Shown: positions 17,852-26,968, numbered from the stretch's first letter. The stretch is DNA of 64,000 bases from an uncultured Clostridia bacterium (GCA_947624375.1 CANQKD010000006.1:1-64000), one strand, 5' to 3'. Translations and numbers: made by a program. Notes: generated by a model not told the origin, from the letters alone.

Positions 17852-18847
17852 CTACCACAAAAATTCAACATCACCGTTTTCATCGGCGTTGGGATATTGA
17901 CCTATAACTTTGCTGTCCTCTGACTCAGCCCACTGCACCAATGTAGGGAAGCCGTCATTGCCTATTTGTATATACAGCAAACCGGGTATATATTCAATAT
18001 TGACGGTTCTTGGCAGCCACTCTTCCACAAAATTTGTCATGACCTCATTATCGTACCGCGCATCCGGTCCGATATAATACGAACCTGTCAGCTGCGTGGT
18101 ATCATATCCTCCGGAGCCGATCTGCTTTTCACAATACGAGTTTAGTGATGTGAAAACTAATTGTGCTATAGAGTTGGCGGTACCGGCATTTTCCTCATCA
18201 ACATCTTCAATATAAGAATAAGAAAAATACGCTCCATTTGTTTTACAGATGATAATAAGATCTGCTGTATAATCTCCGCCTCTCCAGTTAAGACCGTAAC
18301 CATAAATTTCACACTGATTATCTTCGTCATTGTAATAGTCAAAATCATCTGCTATTTCAAGATCTGAAAAGTCCGTCTCAGACCGGTTTATTATTTTTTG
18401 AGCATCATAAAATTCTTCTTTAAGTTCTTCTTTCAAATCGGTCAAGTTTGCATCCTCGCCAAAAAGTGTTTTAATTGTTTTGTTGGAAAGGTTGTCAATG
18501 TTGGTGAGTTCAAGATATTTTTCAAGATCGTTATCTTTTATCGCCGTAAGTTCTTGCAGTGCGAGCTGCTTTACTGCCCAATTTATGTCGGAATTTGTAT
18601 TGCTGCCTTCTGTATTTTCTGTATCTTCCGCATCTTCAGGCTCAACAGAATTTTCGGTGTTGTCAGTATCATTCGTGTTTTCCGCAGCGTCTTTATCTTC
18701 GGCAGAAGTTTGCTTTGCGGTAGTTGCCAAACTGACATCAGAGCTTTCACCCGATACAGAAGTACTGCTTTGATCTTCATCTGTGCAGCCGCACAAAGCA
18801 GTTGCAGCCAACACAAGCGCCATAATAAAAGTTATTGTTTTTTTCAT
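17852..18847 (-). CDS. Lipoprotein of unknown function, acidic linker
   Basis: The protein (331 residues) begins MKKTITFIMALVLAATALCGC, with the lipidated Cys at residue 21. A Ser/Thr/Asp/Glu/Asn-rich linker runs to about residue 85. The rest is one folded domain; its last 110 residues (GSYYIGPDARYD...IGNDGFPTLVQWAES) resemble the C-terminal half of some type IV pilin-like proteins, though weakly. I start at ATG 18847, with AAGGAGGT seven bases upstream; 10 extra in-frame codons are possible. It is the first gene of the operon, directly under the CTATAG-covered promoter. Confidence 0.75.
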   Translation of the reverse strand: MKKTITFIMALVLAATALCGCTDEDQSSTSVSGESSDVSLATTAKQTSAEDKDAAENTNDTDNTENSVEPEDAEDTENTEGSNTNSDINWAVKQLALQELTAIKDNDLEKYLELTNIDNLSNKTIKTLFGEDANLTDLKEELKEEFYDAQKIINRSETDFSDLEIADDFDYYNDEDNQCEIYGYGLNWRGGDYTADLIIICKTNGAYFSYSYIEDVDEENAGTANSIAQLVFTSLNSYCEKQIGSGGYDTTQLTGSYYIGPDARYDNEVMTNFVEEWLPRTVNIEYIPGLLYIQIGNDGFPTLVQWAESEDSKVIGQYPNADENGDVEFLW

Positions 18848-18868
18848 AATTCGACCTCCTTGTATATA

Positions 18869-18949
18869 ATTATACAACTATAGTTTCTGATTGTCAATAT
18901 CTATAGATGATTTTTTATTTCTATAGTATGGGATATACTATAACTATAG
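18869..18949. promoter_or_regulatory. Divergent promoter with four CTATAG operator sites
   Basis: The leftward promoter is TTGACA (18897-18892) with 17 bp to TATAAT (18874-18869). The palindrome CTATAG occurs at 18878, 18901, 18921 and 18944, with start-to-start spacings of 23, 20 and 23 bp. The first site lies inside the promoter spacer and the second just upstream of the -35 box. The last two bracket a TATACT box (18934-18939) that may serve the rightward XRE gene. This layout suggests repression of both directions by the XRE protein (inference). Confidence 0.75.
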
Positions 18950-18959
18950 AGGTGAGAGC

Positions 18960-19289
18960 ATGGAAAACAAATATTCAGATGTAGGTCAGAGGATATTTCT
19001 TTTAAGGTCGCGGCAAAAGCTGACAAGAGAACAGCTTGCTGAAAGCGCGGAGATCTCGGTGCAGTTTCTTTCGGATATTGAAAAGGGCAGAAAAAACATG
19101 ACCGTTACTACCGTTAGAAAAATTGCCGCCGCTTTGAACGTAACTACCGACTATATAATAAACGGCAGAAACGAGCCGCACCCTGACGGAGAAAACGAAC
19201 TTACCGAAATATACAGAACGCTGTCTGATGATGACAAGAGCCGTGCCCGTGAGATACTAAGGTTGTTTGCGCAGTCGGCAAGGCGTTGA
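18960..19289 (+). CDS. XRE-family transcriptional regulator
   Basis: The protein (109 residues) has a Cro/C1-type helix-turn-helix at about residues 9-65 (LTREQLAESAEISVQFLSDI). A short C-terminal helix pair may dimerise. GAGGTGAG lies before the ATG. It diverges from the lipoprotein operon, and the four CTATAG sites between them are its likely targets. No ligand domain is seen, so the signal is unknown. Confidence 0.88.
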   Translation: MENKYSDVGQRIFLLRSRQKLTREQLAESAEISVQFLSDIEKGRKNMTVTTVRKIAAALNVTTDYIINGRNEPHPDGENELTEIYRTLSDDDKSRAREILRLFAQSARR

Positions 19290-19316
19290 AAACAAGCTTT
19301 TGCGCAGATATACACC

Positions 19317-19360
19317 GCTCCCCCGTTTCCTTTTGTGGAAGTGGGGGAGCTTTTTGTTTT
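19317..19360 (+). terminator. Terminator after the XRE gene
   Basis: GCTCCCCC (19317-19324) pairs with GGGGGAGC (19343-19350), followed by TTTTTGTTTT. It is a near copy of the hairpin at 15730-15764. Confidence 0.85.
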
Positions 19361-19412
19361 TTAGCTATAAAACAAGCCTTTGAGAGGGCTAAAATTTATG
19401 CGAAATGATACC

Positions 19413-19470
19413 TTGACAAAGGGGGCAAAAAGAGTTATAATGTTGAAAAGTAGATTGTTTGCTTTTCAAC
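19413..19470 (+). promoter_or_regulatory. Promoter and candidate MarR operator
   Basis: TTGACA (19413-19418) and TATAAT (19436-19441) are 17 bp apart. Directly after the -10 box a perfect inverted repeat, GTTGAAAAG (19442-19450) and CTTTTCAAC (19462-19470), covers the expected transcription start. This position fits autorepression by the MarR protein encoded next. Confidence 0.8.
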
Positions 19471-19499
19471 AAAATATTTGCCAAAGGGGTGAACAAATA

Positions 19500-19946
19500 G
19501 TGACAAACAATTTTATCATGCGTGAGCTTTATCAGCTGAACAACGCTATGCGCAAGTTCATTGACCGCTCACCGGTGAAAAAGGAGCTTGACAGCGTTTC
19601 GGGCACTCACGGCTGGGTGATAGCCTATCTTGCCACCCACGAAAACGAGGACGTTTATCAGCGCGACCTTGAAAGAGAGTTCGGCATAACGCGTTCTACC
19701 ACATCTAAGATGATAGCGCTTATGGAGAAGAACGGTCTTGTGGGCAAGGAGAAAGTGGCGTGCGATGACAGGCTGAAAAAACTTGTGCTTACAGAGCGTT
19801 CCAAAAAACTTGCGGAGAAGATATGCAAGGACAATCAAAAAACCGAAAAGCAGCTTACTAAAGGCTTTTCAAACGAGGAGCTTAAAATGCTCAGCGAGTT
19901 TATGCGAAGAATGAAAGAAAATCTACAGGGCGAAAGGAAAGACTGA
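19500..19946 (+). CDS. MarR-family transcriptional regulator
   Basis: The 148-residue winged-helix protein has the recognition region YQRDLEREFGITRSTTSKMI and the wing VACDDRLKKLVLT. The start is a GTG at 19500, seven bases after AAAGGGGTGA; the longer in-frame reading would include its own promoter and operator. The ABC exporter genes follow after five bases, so it likely represses them and itself until a drug-like ligand binds (inference from family and layout). Confidence 0.9.
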   Translation: MTNNFIMRELYQLNNAMRKFIDRSPVKKELDSVSGTHGWVIAYLATHENEDVYQRDLEREFGITRSTTSKMIALMEKNGLVGKEKVACDDRLKKLVLTERSKKLAEKICKDNQKTEKQLTKGFSNEELKMLSEFMRRMKENLQGERKD

Positions 19947-19951
19947 CTTTA

Positions 19952-21715
19952 ATGCTTAAAACTATGACAAAGTGTATAAGGGAATACAAAACGCCCACTA
20001 TACTTACCATACTATTTATAATAGGAGAGGTAGTAATAGAGGTAATAATACCCTTTATCACGGCAGATCTTATAAACTCAATAAACAGAGGCGTTGTCAT
20101 GTCTGAGATACTGAAGACAGGGGCGCTTTTGCTTGTAATGGCGCTGGTCTCGCTGGCGTGCGGAGGTATGGCAGGCTTTACCTGTGCGAAGGCCTCGGCA
20201 GGCTTTGCTAAAAACGTGCGGCATGACATATTCAAACGCGTGCAGACGTTCGCGTTTAAAAATATAGACAAATTTTCGACCTCTTCTCTGGTAACGAGAA
20301 TGACCACCGATATAAACAACGTTCAGATGTCCTACATGATGCTGATACGTATGGCGATAAGAGCACCTGTTATGCTCATATTCGCAGTGATCATGGCGTA
20401 CATAATGGGCGGAGCGCTGGCTTCATGCTTTGTGGTGGTAATACCGGTGCTGGTCTTCGGGCTGCTTATGGTAGCGCGCTCGGCAATGCCCGCATTCAGA
20501 AGAGTATTCAAAAAGTACGATAAACTGAATGAATCGGTAGAAGAAAACGTAAGAGCTATGAGAGTTGTAAAGGGCTTTTCAAGAGAGGACTATGAAAAGA
20601 AAAAGTTTGCAGCCGCATCGGAAGATATACGCAAGGACTTTACAAGGGCTGAAAGACTGGTAGCGCTGAACACGCCTCTTATGCAGATATGTGTTTACTT
20701 CAATATGGCGTTCGTGCTGCTGATAGGCTCGAAGATAATAATATCAAGCAGGGGCGCAACTATAGACGTAGGTCAGATACAGGCTATGCTTACTTACGGT
20801 ATGCAGATACTCATGCAGCTGATGATGCTCTCTATGATATACGTTATGCTCACCATGTCGGCGGAGTCTATAAAGCGTATATGCGAGGTACTCAACGAGG
20901 AGACCGCTATTCATGACCCCGAGAACCCCGTTATGGAAGTTGCTGACGGTTCTATAGAATTTAAGGACGTAAACTTCAAGTATTCGGAAGATGCGCAGAA
21001 ATATGCGCTAGCAGATGTTGACTTGAAGATACCCTCGGGTGCAACGGTGGGTATTATAGGCGGCACGGGCTCGAGCAAGTCAACGCTGGTGCAGCTTATA
21101 CCGCGCCTTTATGACGTTACCGACGGTGAAGTAAAGGTAGGCGGCGTTGATGTCCGCGATTACGACCTTGACACGCTGCGAAACAGTGTTGCAATGGTGC
21201 TTCAGAAGAACCTGCTGTTTTCGGGTACTATCAAAGATAATCTGCGGTGGGGCAATGCGCAGGCTACAGACGAAGAAATGATACACGCCTGCAAACTGGC
21301 ACAAGCAGATGAATTTGTGCAGTCGTTCCCCGACGGATACGATACATATATAGAGCAGGGCGGTACTAACGTTTCGGGCGGACAGAAGCAGAGACTGTGT
21401 ATAGCCAGAGCGCTTCTCAAAAAGCCTAAGATACTTATTCTTGACGACTCTACCAGCGCGGTGGACACCAAGACAGATGCGCTGATAAGGGCAGGCTTCA
21501 AAGAATACATACCCGAAACTACGAAGATAATCATAGCTCAGCGTATCGCCTCGGTGCAGGATGCAGATATGATAATAGTTATGGATAACGGCGTTGTTAC
21601 CGCTGTTGGCAAGCACGATGAGCTTCTTGAAAGCAGCGAGATATACCGCGAAGTTTACGAGCAGCAGACTAACGGAAGCGGCTCTGACGACGAGAGGGGT
21701 GATGAAAATGCCTAG
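19952..21715 (+). CDS. ABC exporter half-transporter, degenerate ATP site subunit
   Basis: The protein (587 residues) has an N-terminal six-helix exporter domain (about 1-310) and a nucleotide-binding domain. The P-loop reads IIGGTGSSKST, with Ser at the usual last Gly, and the Walker B end is ILILDDSTSAVD, with Asp in place of the catalytic Glu. The signature NVSGGQKQR is intact. One degenerate and one full site is typical of heterodimeric exporters such as BmrCD and TM287/288. The next gene overlaps its 3' end and is the partner. A drug or peptide export role is inferred. Confidence 0.9.
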   Translation: MLKTMTKCIREYKTPTILTILFIIGEVVIEVIIPFITADLINSINRGVVMSEILKTGALLLVMALVSLACGGMAGFTCAKASAGFAKNVRHDIFKRVQTFAFKNIDKFSTSSLVTRMTTDINNVQMSYMMLIRMAIRAPVMLIFAVIMAYIMGGALASCFVVVIPVLVFGLLMVARSAMPAFRRVFKKYDKLNESVEENVRAMRVVKGFSREDYEKKKFAAASEDIRKDFTRAERLVALNTPLMQICVYFNMAFVLLIGSKIIISSRGATIDVGQIQAMLTYGMQILMQLMMLSMIYVMLTMSAESIKRICEVLNEETAIHDPENPVMEVADGSIEFKDVNFKYSEDAQKYALADVDLKIPSGATVGIIGGTGSSKSTLVQLIPRLYDVTDGEVKVGGVDVRDYDLDTLRNSVAMVLQKNLLFSGTIKDNLRWGNAQATDEEMIHACKLAQADEFVQSFPDGYDTYIEQGGTNVSGGQKQRLCIARALLKKPKILILDDSTSAVDTKTDALIRAGFKEYIPETTKIIIAQRIASVQDADMIIVMDNGVVTAVGKHDELLESSEIYREVYEQQTNGSGSDDERGDENA

Positions 21716-23633
21716 GATGCCAAGAAATATGAAAGGCGGCAGACCGCAGGTAAGCATTTTCAAGACCCTGGGACGGGCGATAAAGATGCTGTTCAAGTTC
21801 TATCCGGTGCTTGTGCCGATAACGATAGTTTGCATAATCTTCTCGGCGGTGGCTTCCGCAATACCGGCGTTCTTCCTGCAAAAGGTGATCAAAGATATTG
21901 AAGTATGGAGAGATACAGGCGACTGGGCGGGCGCGAAAGAGGACATCGTACCCAAAATATTGCTGCTCATAGGAATGTATGTGCTTTCTATAATAGCAAT
22001 AACGGCGTGGTCGCAGATAATGGCATATATGACACAAGGCTATCTTAGCAAGCTGAGATGCTATATGTTCGACGATATGCAGGATCTGCCGATAAAGTAT
22101 TTTGATACACACAAACACGGCGATATAATGAGCTGCTACACCAATGATATAGATACACTGCGGCAGCTTATCTCGCAGTCGCTGCCCTCACTGTTGCAGG
22201 CGTGCGTTATAGTCGTTACTGTTTTCTGTATAATGATATACTACAGCGTGTGGCTGACACTTGTGCTTATGGTAGGCGTTCTGCTTATGATGCTGGTATC
22301 GTCTGTTATAGGAAAAGGCTCGGCGAAATACTTCATAAGTCAGCAGAGATCTGTCGGCAAGACCGAGGGCTTTATACAAGAGATAATGAACGGTCAGAAG
22401 GTAGTAAAGGTATTCTGCCATGAGGAGCAGAGCCAGAAAGACTTTGATGCTGTAAACGATGAGCTTTGCGAGAATATGTACAGGGCGCACGCGTTTGCAA
22501 ACTCTTTAGGTCCTATAATCATGAACCTCGGCAACATTATGTATGTAATAATTGCAGTGGTGGGCGGTATGTTCTTTCTTTCGGGAATGAGCAACCTGTC
22601 AATATCGGGGCTTGGGTTCAGCATCGATATAATAATACCGTTTTTGTCGATGACAAAGCAGTTTACCGGAAATATCAATCAAGTTTCTCAGCAGATAAAC
22701 GCCATTGTAATGGGCGCGGCAGGCGCTGAAAGAGTTTTCGCTCTGATAGATCAGCCGTCTGAGGAAGACAACGGCTATGTTACGCTGGTCAACGCTAAGA
22801 TCGCTGATGACGGCACTATTACAGAAACTACCGAAAGAACACACCAGTGGGCATGGAAACACCCCCACACCGCAGACGGCTCTGTTACCTATACGCCGCT
22901 GGAAGGTGATGTTACTCTTGACGGTGTAGACTTCGGCTACGAGCCTGACAAACAGGTGCTTTATGACGTTTCCGTGTATGCAAAACCGGGTCAGAAGGTG
23001 GCGTTCGTTGGCGCAACGGGCGCAGGTAAAACGACCATTACCAACCTTATAAACCGCTTTTATGATATCGCCGACGGCAAGATACGCTATGACGGCATAA
23101 ACATAAACAAGATACGCAAGAGCGATCTGAGGCGTTCGCTGGGCATAGTTTTGCAGGAGACCAACCTGTTCTCCGGCACGGTTATGGAGAACATTCGCTA
23201 TGGCAGACTTGATGCCACCGACGAGGAATGTAAGCAGGCGGCAAGGCTTGCAGGCGCGCACGGCTTTATAATGCGCCTGCCGATGGGCTACGACACAGAG
23301 CTTTCAAACAACGGTTCAAACCTGTCGCAGGGGCAGAGGCAGCTTATCGCGATAGCGCGTGCGGCAGTTGCAGATCCGCCGGTCATGATACTGGACGAGG
23401 CAACGTCTTCGATAGATACCCGTACCGAAGCGATAGTGCAGAAAGGCATGGACGCGCTGATGAAGGGCAGAACGGTGTTCGTCATAGCGCACAGGCTGTC
23501 AACGGTAAAGAACTCGGACGTTATCATGGTGCTTGACCACGGACACATAATCGAGCGCGGCTCGCACGACAAACTGATAGCTGAAAAGGGAACGTACTAT
23601 CAGCTGTACACCGGCGCATTCGAGCTGGAATAA
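21708..23633 (+). CDS. ABC exporter half-transporter, catalytic subunit
   Basis: The protein (641 residues) has a membrane domain (about residues 20-330), a nucleotide-binding domain with canonical P-loop GATGAGKTT, and Walker B VMILDEATSS with the catalytic Glu. The signature NLSQGQRQL has Gln in place of the second Gly. An inserted segment of about 45 residues (GTITETTERTHQWAWKHPHT region) lies before the NBD. I choose ATG 21708, eight bases after GAGGGGTG; ATG 21702 is also in frame. The gene overlaps the partner gene by eight bases. Confidence 0.9.
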   Translation: MPRMPRNMKGGRPQVSIFKTLGRAIKMLFKFYPVLVPITIVCIIFSAVASAIPAFFLQKVIKDIEVWRDTGDWAGAKEDIVPKILLLIGMYVLSIIAITAWSQIMAYMTQGYLSKLRCYMFDDMQDLPIKYFDTHKHGDIMSCYTNDIDTLRQLISQSLPSLLQACVIVVTVFCIMIYYSVWLTLVLMVGVLLMMLVSSVIGKGSAKYFISQQRSVGKTEGFIQEIMNGQKVVKVFCHEEQSQKDFDAVNDELCENMYRAHAFANSLGPIIMNLGNIMYVIIAVVGGMFFLSGMSNLSISGLGFSIDIIIPFLSMTKQFTGNINQVSQQINAIVMGAAGAERVFALIDQPSEEDNGYVTLVNAKIADDGTITETTERTHQWAWKHPHTADGSVTYTPLEGDVTLDGVDFGYEPDKQVLYDVSVYAKPGQKVAFVGATGAGKTTITNLINRFYDIADGKIRYDGININKIRKSDLRRSLGIVLQETNLFSGTVMENIRYGRLDATDEECKQAARLAGAHGFIMRLPMGYDTELSNNGSNLSQGQRQLIAIARAAVADPPVMILDEATSSIDTRTEAIVQKGMDALMKGRTVFVIAHRLSTVKNSDVIMVLDHGHIIERGSHDKLIAEKGTYYQLYTGAFELE

Positions 23634-23637
23634 AAAG

Positions 23638-23670
23638 AAAGAGCAGACCTTTTGGGGTCTGCTCTTTTAG
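23638..23670 (+). terminator. Terminator of the ABC exporter operon
   Basis: AAAGAGCAGACC pairs with GGTCTGCTCTTT (23638-23649/23656-23667), right after the stop codon, followed by T residues. Confidence 0.9.
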
Positions 23671-23679
23671 ATGCAAGAA

Positions 23680-24600
23680 GTTAGAGGTTAGAGGTAAGAA
23701 GTGGTTTTTAAGGCTTTGCGACAGTTTTTCATACCAGCGGTTTACAAGAGGCAAGAGGCAAGAAGTTGTAACTTCATCGTTTGCGCTAACTATAAGGTCA
23801 TGTCAAAAAAATAAAAGTTTTCGATTGACCCTTTTTCAAAAGGGTCATCATGGGTCATAGCGTATGCAAGCATACGCCGGGCGGAAAGCCCATTGTCGCC
23901 TGCGTTCGCTTGCGCACGCTACTGCAGCACGGCGAAATTCCCTACATCGTGCGCTCTGCTATTAGAGGTTAGAAGTTAGATGTCAGAGGTTAGAAACGGT
24001 TTTTAAGGCTTTGCGACAGTTTTTAATACCAGCGGTTTACAAGAGGCAAGAGGCAAGAAAATGCGACTTCAACTTTTGCGCTAACTATAAGGTCATGTCA
24101 AAAAAATAAAAGTTTTCGATTGACCCTTTTTCAAAAGGGTCATCATGGGTCATAGCGTATGCAAGCATACGCCGGGCGGAAAGCCCATTGTCGCCTGCGG
24201 TCGCTTGCGCACGCTACCGCAGTACGGCGAAATCCCCTTACGGCAGGCGCTCTGCTATTAGAGGTTAGAAGTTAGATGTCAGAGGTTAGAAACGGTTTTT
24301 AAGGCTTTGCGACAGTTTTTCATACCAGCGGTTTACAAGAGGCAAGAGGCAAGAAAATGCGACTTCAACTTTTGCGCTAACTATAAGGTCATGTCAAGAA
24401 AGGAAAAGTTTTCGGTCAAGCCTCGTCGCCTGCGTTCGCTTGCGCACGCTACCGCAGCACGGCGAAATTCCCTACATCGTGCGCTCTGCTATTAGAGGTT
24501 AGAAGTTAGATGTCAGAGGTTAGAAACGGTTTTTAAGGCTTTGCGACAGTTTTTCATACCAGCGGTTTACAAGAGGCAATAAGCAAGAAATTGCTTATTA
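23680..24600 (-). repeat. Tandem array of ~295-bp composite repeats
   Basis: Three full units and a shortened fourth stand head to tail. The marker AAGGCTTTGCGACAGTTTTT begins at 23711, 24005, 24301 and 24535, giving periods of 294, 296 and 234 bp. Each unit joins heptad module C to a partial module A (H5, H4 GACCCTTTT/AAAAGGGTC, GCGTATGC/GCATACGC). The units are nearly identical, so the duplication is recent. No gene is seen. Confidence 0.9.
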
Positions 24601-24639
24601 TGGTTTAGCATAAATTTTCAAAACGCACGTCTTACCTCT

Positions 24640-25090
24640 TGCTTCTAGTTTTCTTGCTTCTAAAAGCTGAGCCTCCCCTCTTAGAAAATAATCCACCGGA
24701 TTATTTTCTAATTCACCCCTCTCAGGGCGCCTGACGCGTTTTCGGGGGCGCCGCCCCCGTAACCCCGCAAGCCTTTTGAAAAAGGCTTGACCGAAAACTT
24801 TTCCTTTCTTGACAAGATTTAAAACCCTTGCGCGTTGTGAGGCGTTGAACGCGCTCCTGCGCTGCGCGTAAGCGCGAATATAAAACAACGCACAAAGTTG
24901 AAGTAACAACTTCTTGCCTCAGCTACTAGAGGCAAGATGACGAGAAGCAAGAGGCAAGACGAGCGTTTTGAAAATTATGTGATAAACTTGGAAAGAGCAA
25001 CTTCTTGCTTCTTAACCTCTTGACTCTGATAGCGCAGAAAAAGCGGTTTCACTCAAAATGAGTATAACCGCTTCTAACATCTTACTTATA
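24640..25090 (+). repeat. Module A (forward) flanked by heptad module C
   Basis: Module A lacks the 5' half of H1 but has H2 TTAGAAAATAATCC/GGATTATTTTCTAA (24681-24711), H3 CGGGGGC/GCCCCCG and H4 AAGCCTTTT/AAAAGGCTT. Heptad repeats follow at 24905-25090. It faces the reverse-oriented tandem array, so the two could form a large palindrome-like structure. No gene is seen. Confidence 0.8.
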
Positions 25091-25108
25091 ACCTCTTATA
25101 TCTGGTCG

Positions 25109-25978
25109 TTATTCTTCCTCCAGATTCTTCAGTGCTTTCAGTTCGTCCTTGTTCACCCTGATAACGCTGTCCTTTATGATCTGCACGTCCTTTTTGTCCA
25201 CCGTTACGACCGCGTCGCTCTCCATGCGAACGTGCAGTTTGCCTGTCAGCAGGTTTACGTCCTCAACAGTGCCCTTGCCTTCGGCGGTGCGCACTATTGC
25301 GCCTATCTTCGGGGTGCTGCGCAATAGCTCGGTGTAGCTGTCCTGCTCGTATTTGAGGCAGCACATAAGCCTGCCGCACGCGCCCGATATCTTCGTCGGG
25401 TTGAGCGATAAGCCCTGCTCTTTTGCCATTTTTATCGAAACCGGCTGAAACTCGCCCAGAAAGCGCGAACAACAGTACGGCTGACCGCAAACGCCTATGC
25501 CGCCCAGCATTTTCGCTTCGTCGCGCACGCCTATCTGCCTGAGCTCAATTCTCGTTCTGAAGACTGATGCCAGGTCTTTCACAAGCTCGCGAAAATCTAC
25601 CCTGTTTTCGGCTGTAAAATAGAACAGCAGCTTGTTGTTGTCAAACGTGCATTCAACGTCTACAAGCTTCATTTTAAGACCGTGCTTGGCTATCTTTTCC
25701 TCGCATATCCTGAAAGCATCTTCTTCTTTCTTGTGGTTGTTCTCTACCGTTTTCAGATCCTGCGCGGTCGCCAGGCGCATAACGGGTTTCAGCGGCGCGA
25801 TTATCTCGCTGTCGTCTATCTGCCGCGGCGCAAGAACAACATCTCCGCACTCAACACCGCGCGCGGTCTCAACAATAACCTTGTCGCCCAGCTTTATGTT
25901 TTTGCCGTCGGGCGCAAAATAATACACCTTTCCGACACTTTTAAATCTCACTCCGATTATCTCGGTCAAGACTATCAC
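25109..25978 (-). CDS. ricT: PSP1-domain protein RicT (YaaT)
   Basis: RicT homologues in Bacillus work in the RicAFT complex, which influences RNase Y-dependent mRNA maturation, competence and sporulation. The 289-residue protein has the PSP1 region with the cysteine clusters GVCGQPYCCSRFL and SGACGRLMCCLKYE, which bind Fe-S in the Bacillus complex. The start is a GTG with AAAGGA very close; a TTG three codons later is possible. It is the last gene of a vanY-darA-holB-ricT run on the minus strand. Confidence 0.93.
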   Translation of the reverse strand: MIVLTEIIGVRFKSVGKVYYFAPDGKNIKLGDKVIVETARGVECGDVVLAPRQIDDSEIIAPLKPVMRLATAQDLKTVENNHKKEEDAFRICEEKIAKHGLKMKLVDVECTFDNNKLLFYFTAENRVDFRELVKDLASVFRTRIELRQIGVRDEAKMLGGIGVCGQPYCCSRFLGEFQPVSIKMAKEQGLSLNPTKISGACGRLMCCLKYEQDSYTELLRSTPKIGAIVRTAEGKGTVEDVNLLTGKLHVRMESDAVVTVDKKDVQIIKDSVIRVNKDELKALKNLEEE

Positions 25979-25992
25979 TATCCTTTCGTGTT

Positions 25993-26967
25993 TCAGCCTG
26001 TTATCTCTTTTATCTCAGCGCACAGCGAACCCATTGCCGCCGGCAGCGATGCGTTGAATTTTATTCCCGTTAGATATTTTTCGGGCAGGGTGCATATGCC
26101 GCCAAGCTTTTTTACAGAGTATTTCTCTGCCAGCTTTCGCGCAGCCTTTTCGCTGCTGCCCAAAACTTTGCCCTCGCACCCCATGCCGAGCATTACCGCA
26201 TCTCTGAGTATGTTTTCAAGAAGTTTCAGCGATGTTTCAGCGGTCTCTCTGTTCTTGCCGCATACGGTAAGTATTTTAAGCAGCTGATATTCACTGCCGC
26301 TTGCTATTGCCAGGGCTGCTTCTTCGGCATTTTCACAACAGGCGCGAAGTGTGCTGCCGCTAAGGTATTCAAGGCACATTCCTATATTGCCGCCCATTGA
26401 AGACACCGCTTTGTCTATGTCTCCTTGTTTGTATTTTGTGTTCCTTGTAAGATATTCGCCGCACTGCTCTTTTGTAACGGGTGATACGCCTATAGATACC
26501 ACTCTTGAAAGCACTGTCGGCAGAAAATATTCTTTAGAACAAGCCGTCAGTATTATGACCACGTGCTGAGGAGGTTCTTCAATAAGCTTCAGCAGAGTGT
26601 TCTGCGCACCGACAGGCGTTTTGTCCAGATCTGCGATAAGATACACGGTATAGTCGCTCTCATTGGGCGCGGTCACAGACTCAGACACCACGTTCCGCAG
26701 ATCTTCCAGCCTGTATGCGCCGCTTGCCAGCGAGGGCTTGACCATAACAAAGTCGGGGTGACAGTCGTCGTCTATCATGTTGCAGCTCTTGCAGCTGCCG
26801 CAGGGCTTTACAGCACTTTTGCACAGCAGTTTTGCGGCTATGTATTTTGCCAGAGTTTTCTTGCCGCAGCCCTTGTCGCCGTATATGACGATACCGTGGG
26901 GCGCTCTATCTCCCGAGAACAGCTTGTCTGCGGCTGCCACGGCGTTTTCGTTGCCGACAATTACCAT
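25993..26967 (-). CDS. holB: DNA polymerase III delta-prime subunit
   Basis: This is a clamp-loader subunit of the replicase. The 324-residue protein has an AAA+ N-domain with a zinc-binding cluster CGSCKSC and an SRC-like motif that here reads LSRVVSI. The P-loop GDKGCGKKT has Lys where Thr/Ser is usual, in keeping with a subunit that often does not hydrolyse ATP. It starts one base after the darA stop codon and ends 14 bases before ricT, an order conserved with Bacillus yaaQ-holB-yaaT. Confidence 0.92.
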   Translation of the reverse strand: MVIVGNENAVAAADKLFSGDRAPHGIVIYGDKGCGKKTLAKYIAAKLLCKSAVKPCGSCKSCNMIDDDCHPDFVMVKPSLASGAYRLEDLRNVVSESVTAPNESDYTVYLIADLDKTPVGAQNTLLKLIEEPPQHVVIILTACSKEYFLPTVLSRVVSIGVSPVTKEQCGEYLTRNTKYKQGDIDKAVSSMGGNIGMCLEYLSGSTLRACCENAEEAALAIASGSEYQLLKILTVCGKNRETAETSLKLLENILRDAVMLGMGCEGKVLGSSEKAARKLAEKYSVKKLGGICTLPEKYLTGIKFNASLPAAMGSLCAEIKEITG

Positions 26968-26968
26968 G

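Noticed and set aside
20689-23261. Several open frames overlapping the ABC exporter genes in other frames
   Set aside because: They are shadows of the long conserved ABC genes and lack ribosome sites.
23680-24600. CRISPR array
   Set aside because: The units are about 295 bp and contain hairpins and heptads. There are no short repeats with unique spacers and no cas genes.
25993-26967. HolB as a broken gene because of the changed P-loop (GKK)
   Set aside because: The frame is full length and delta-prime subunits often lack ATPase activity, so the change is tolerable.
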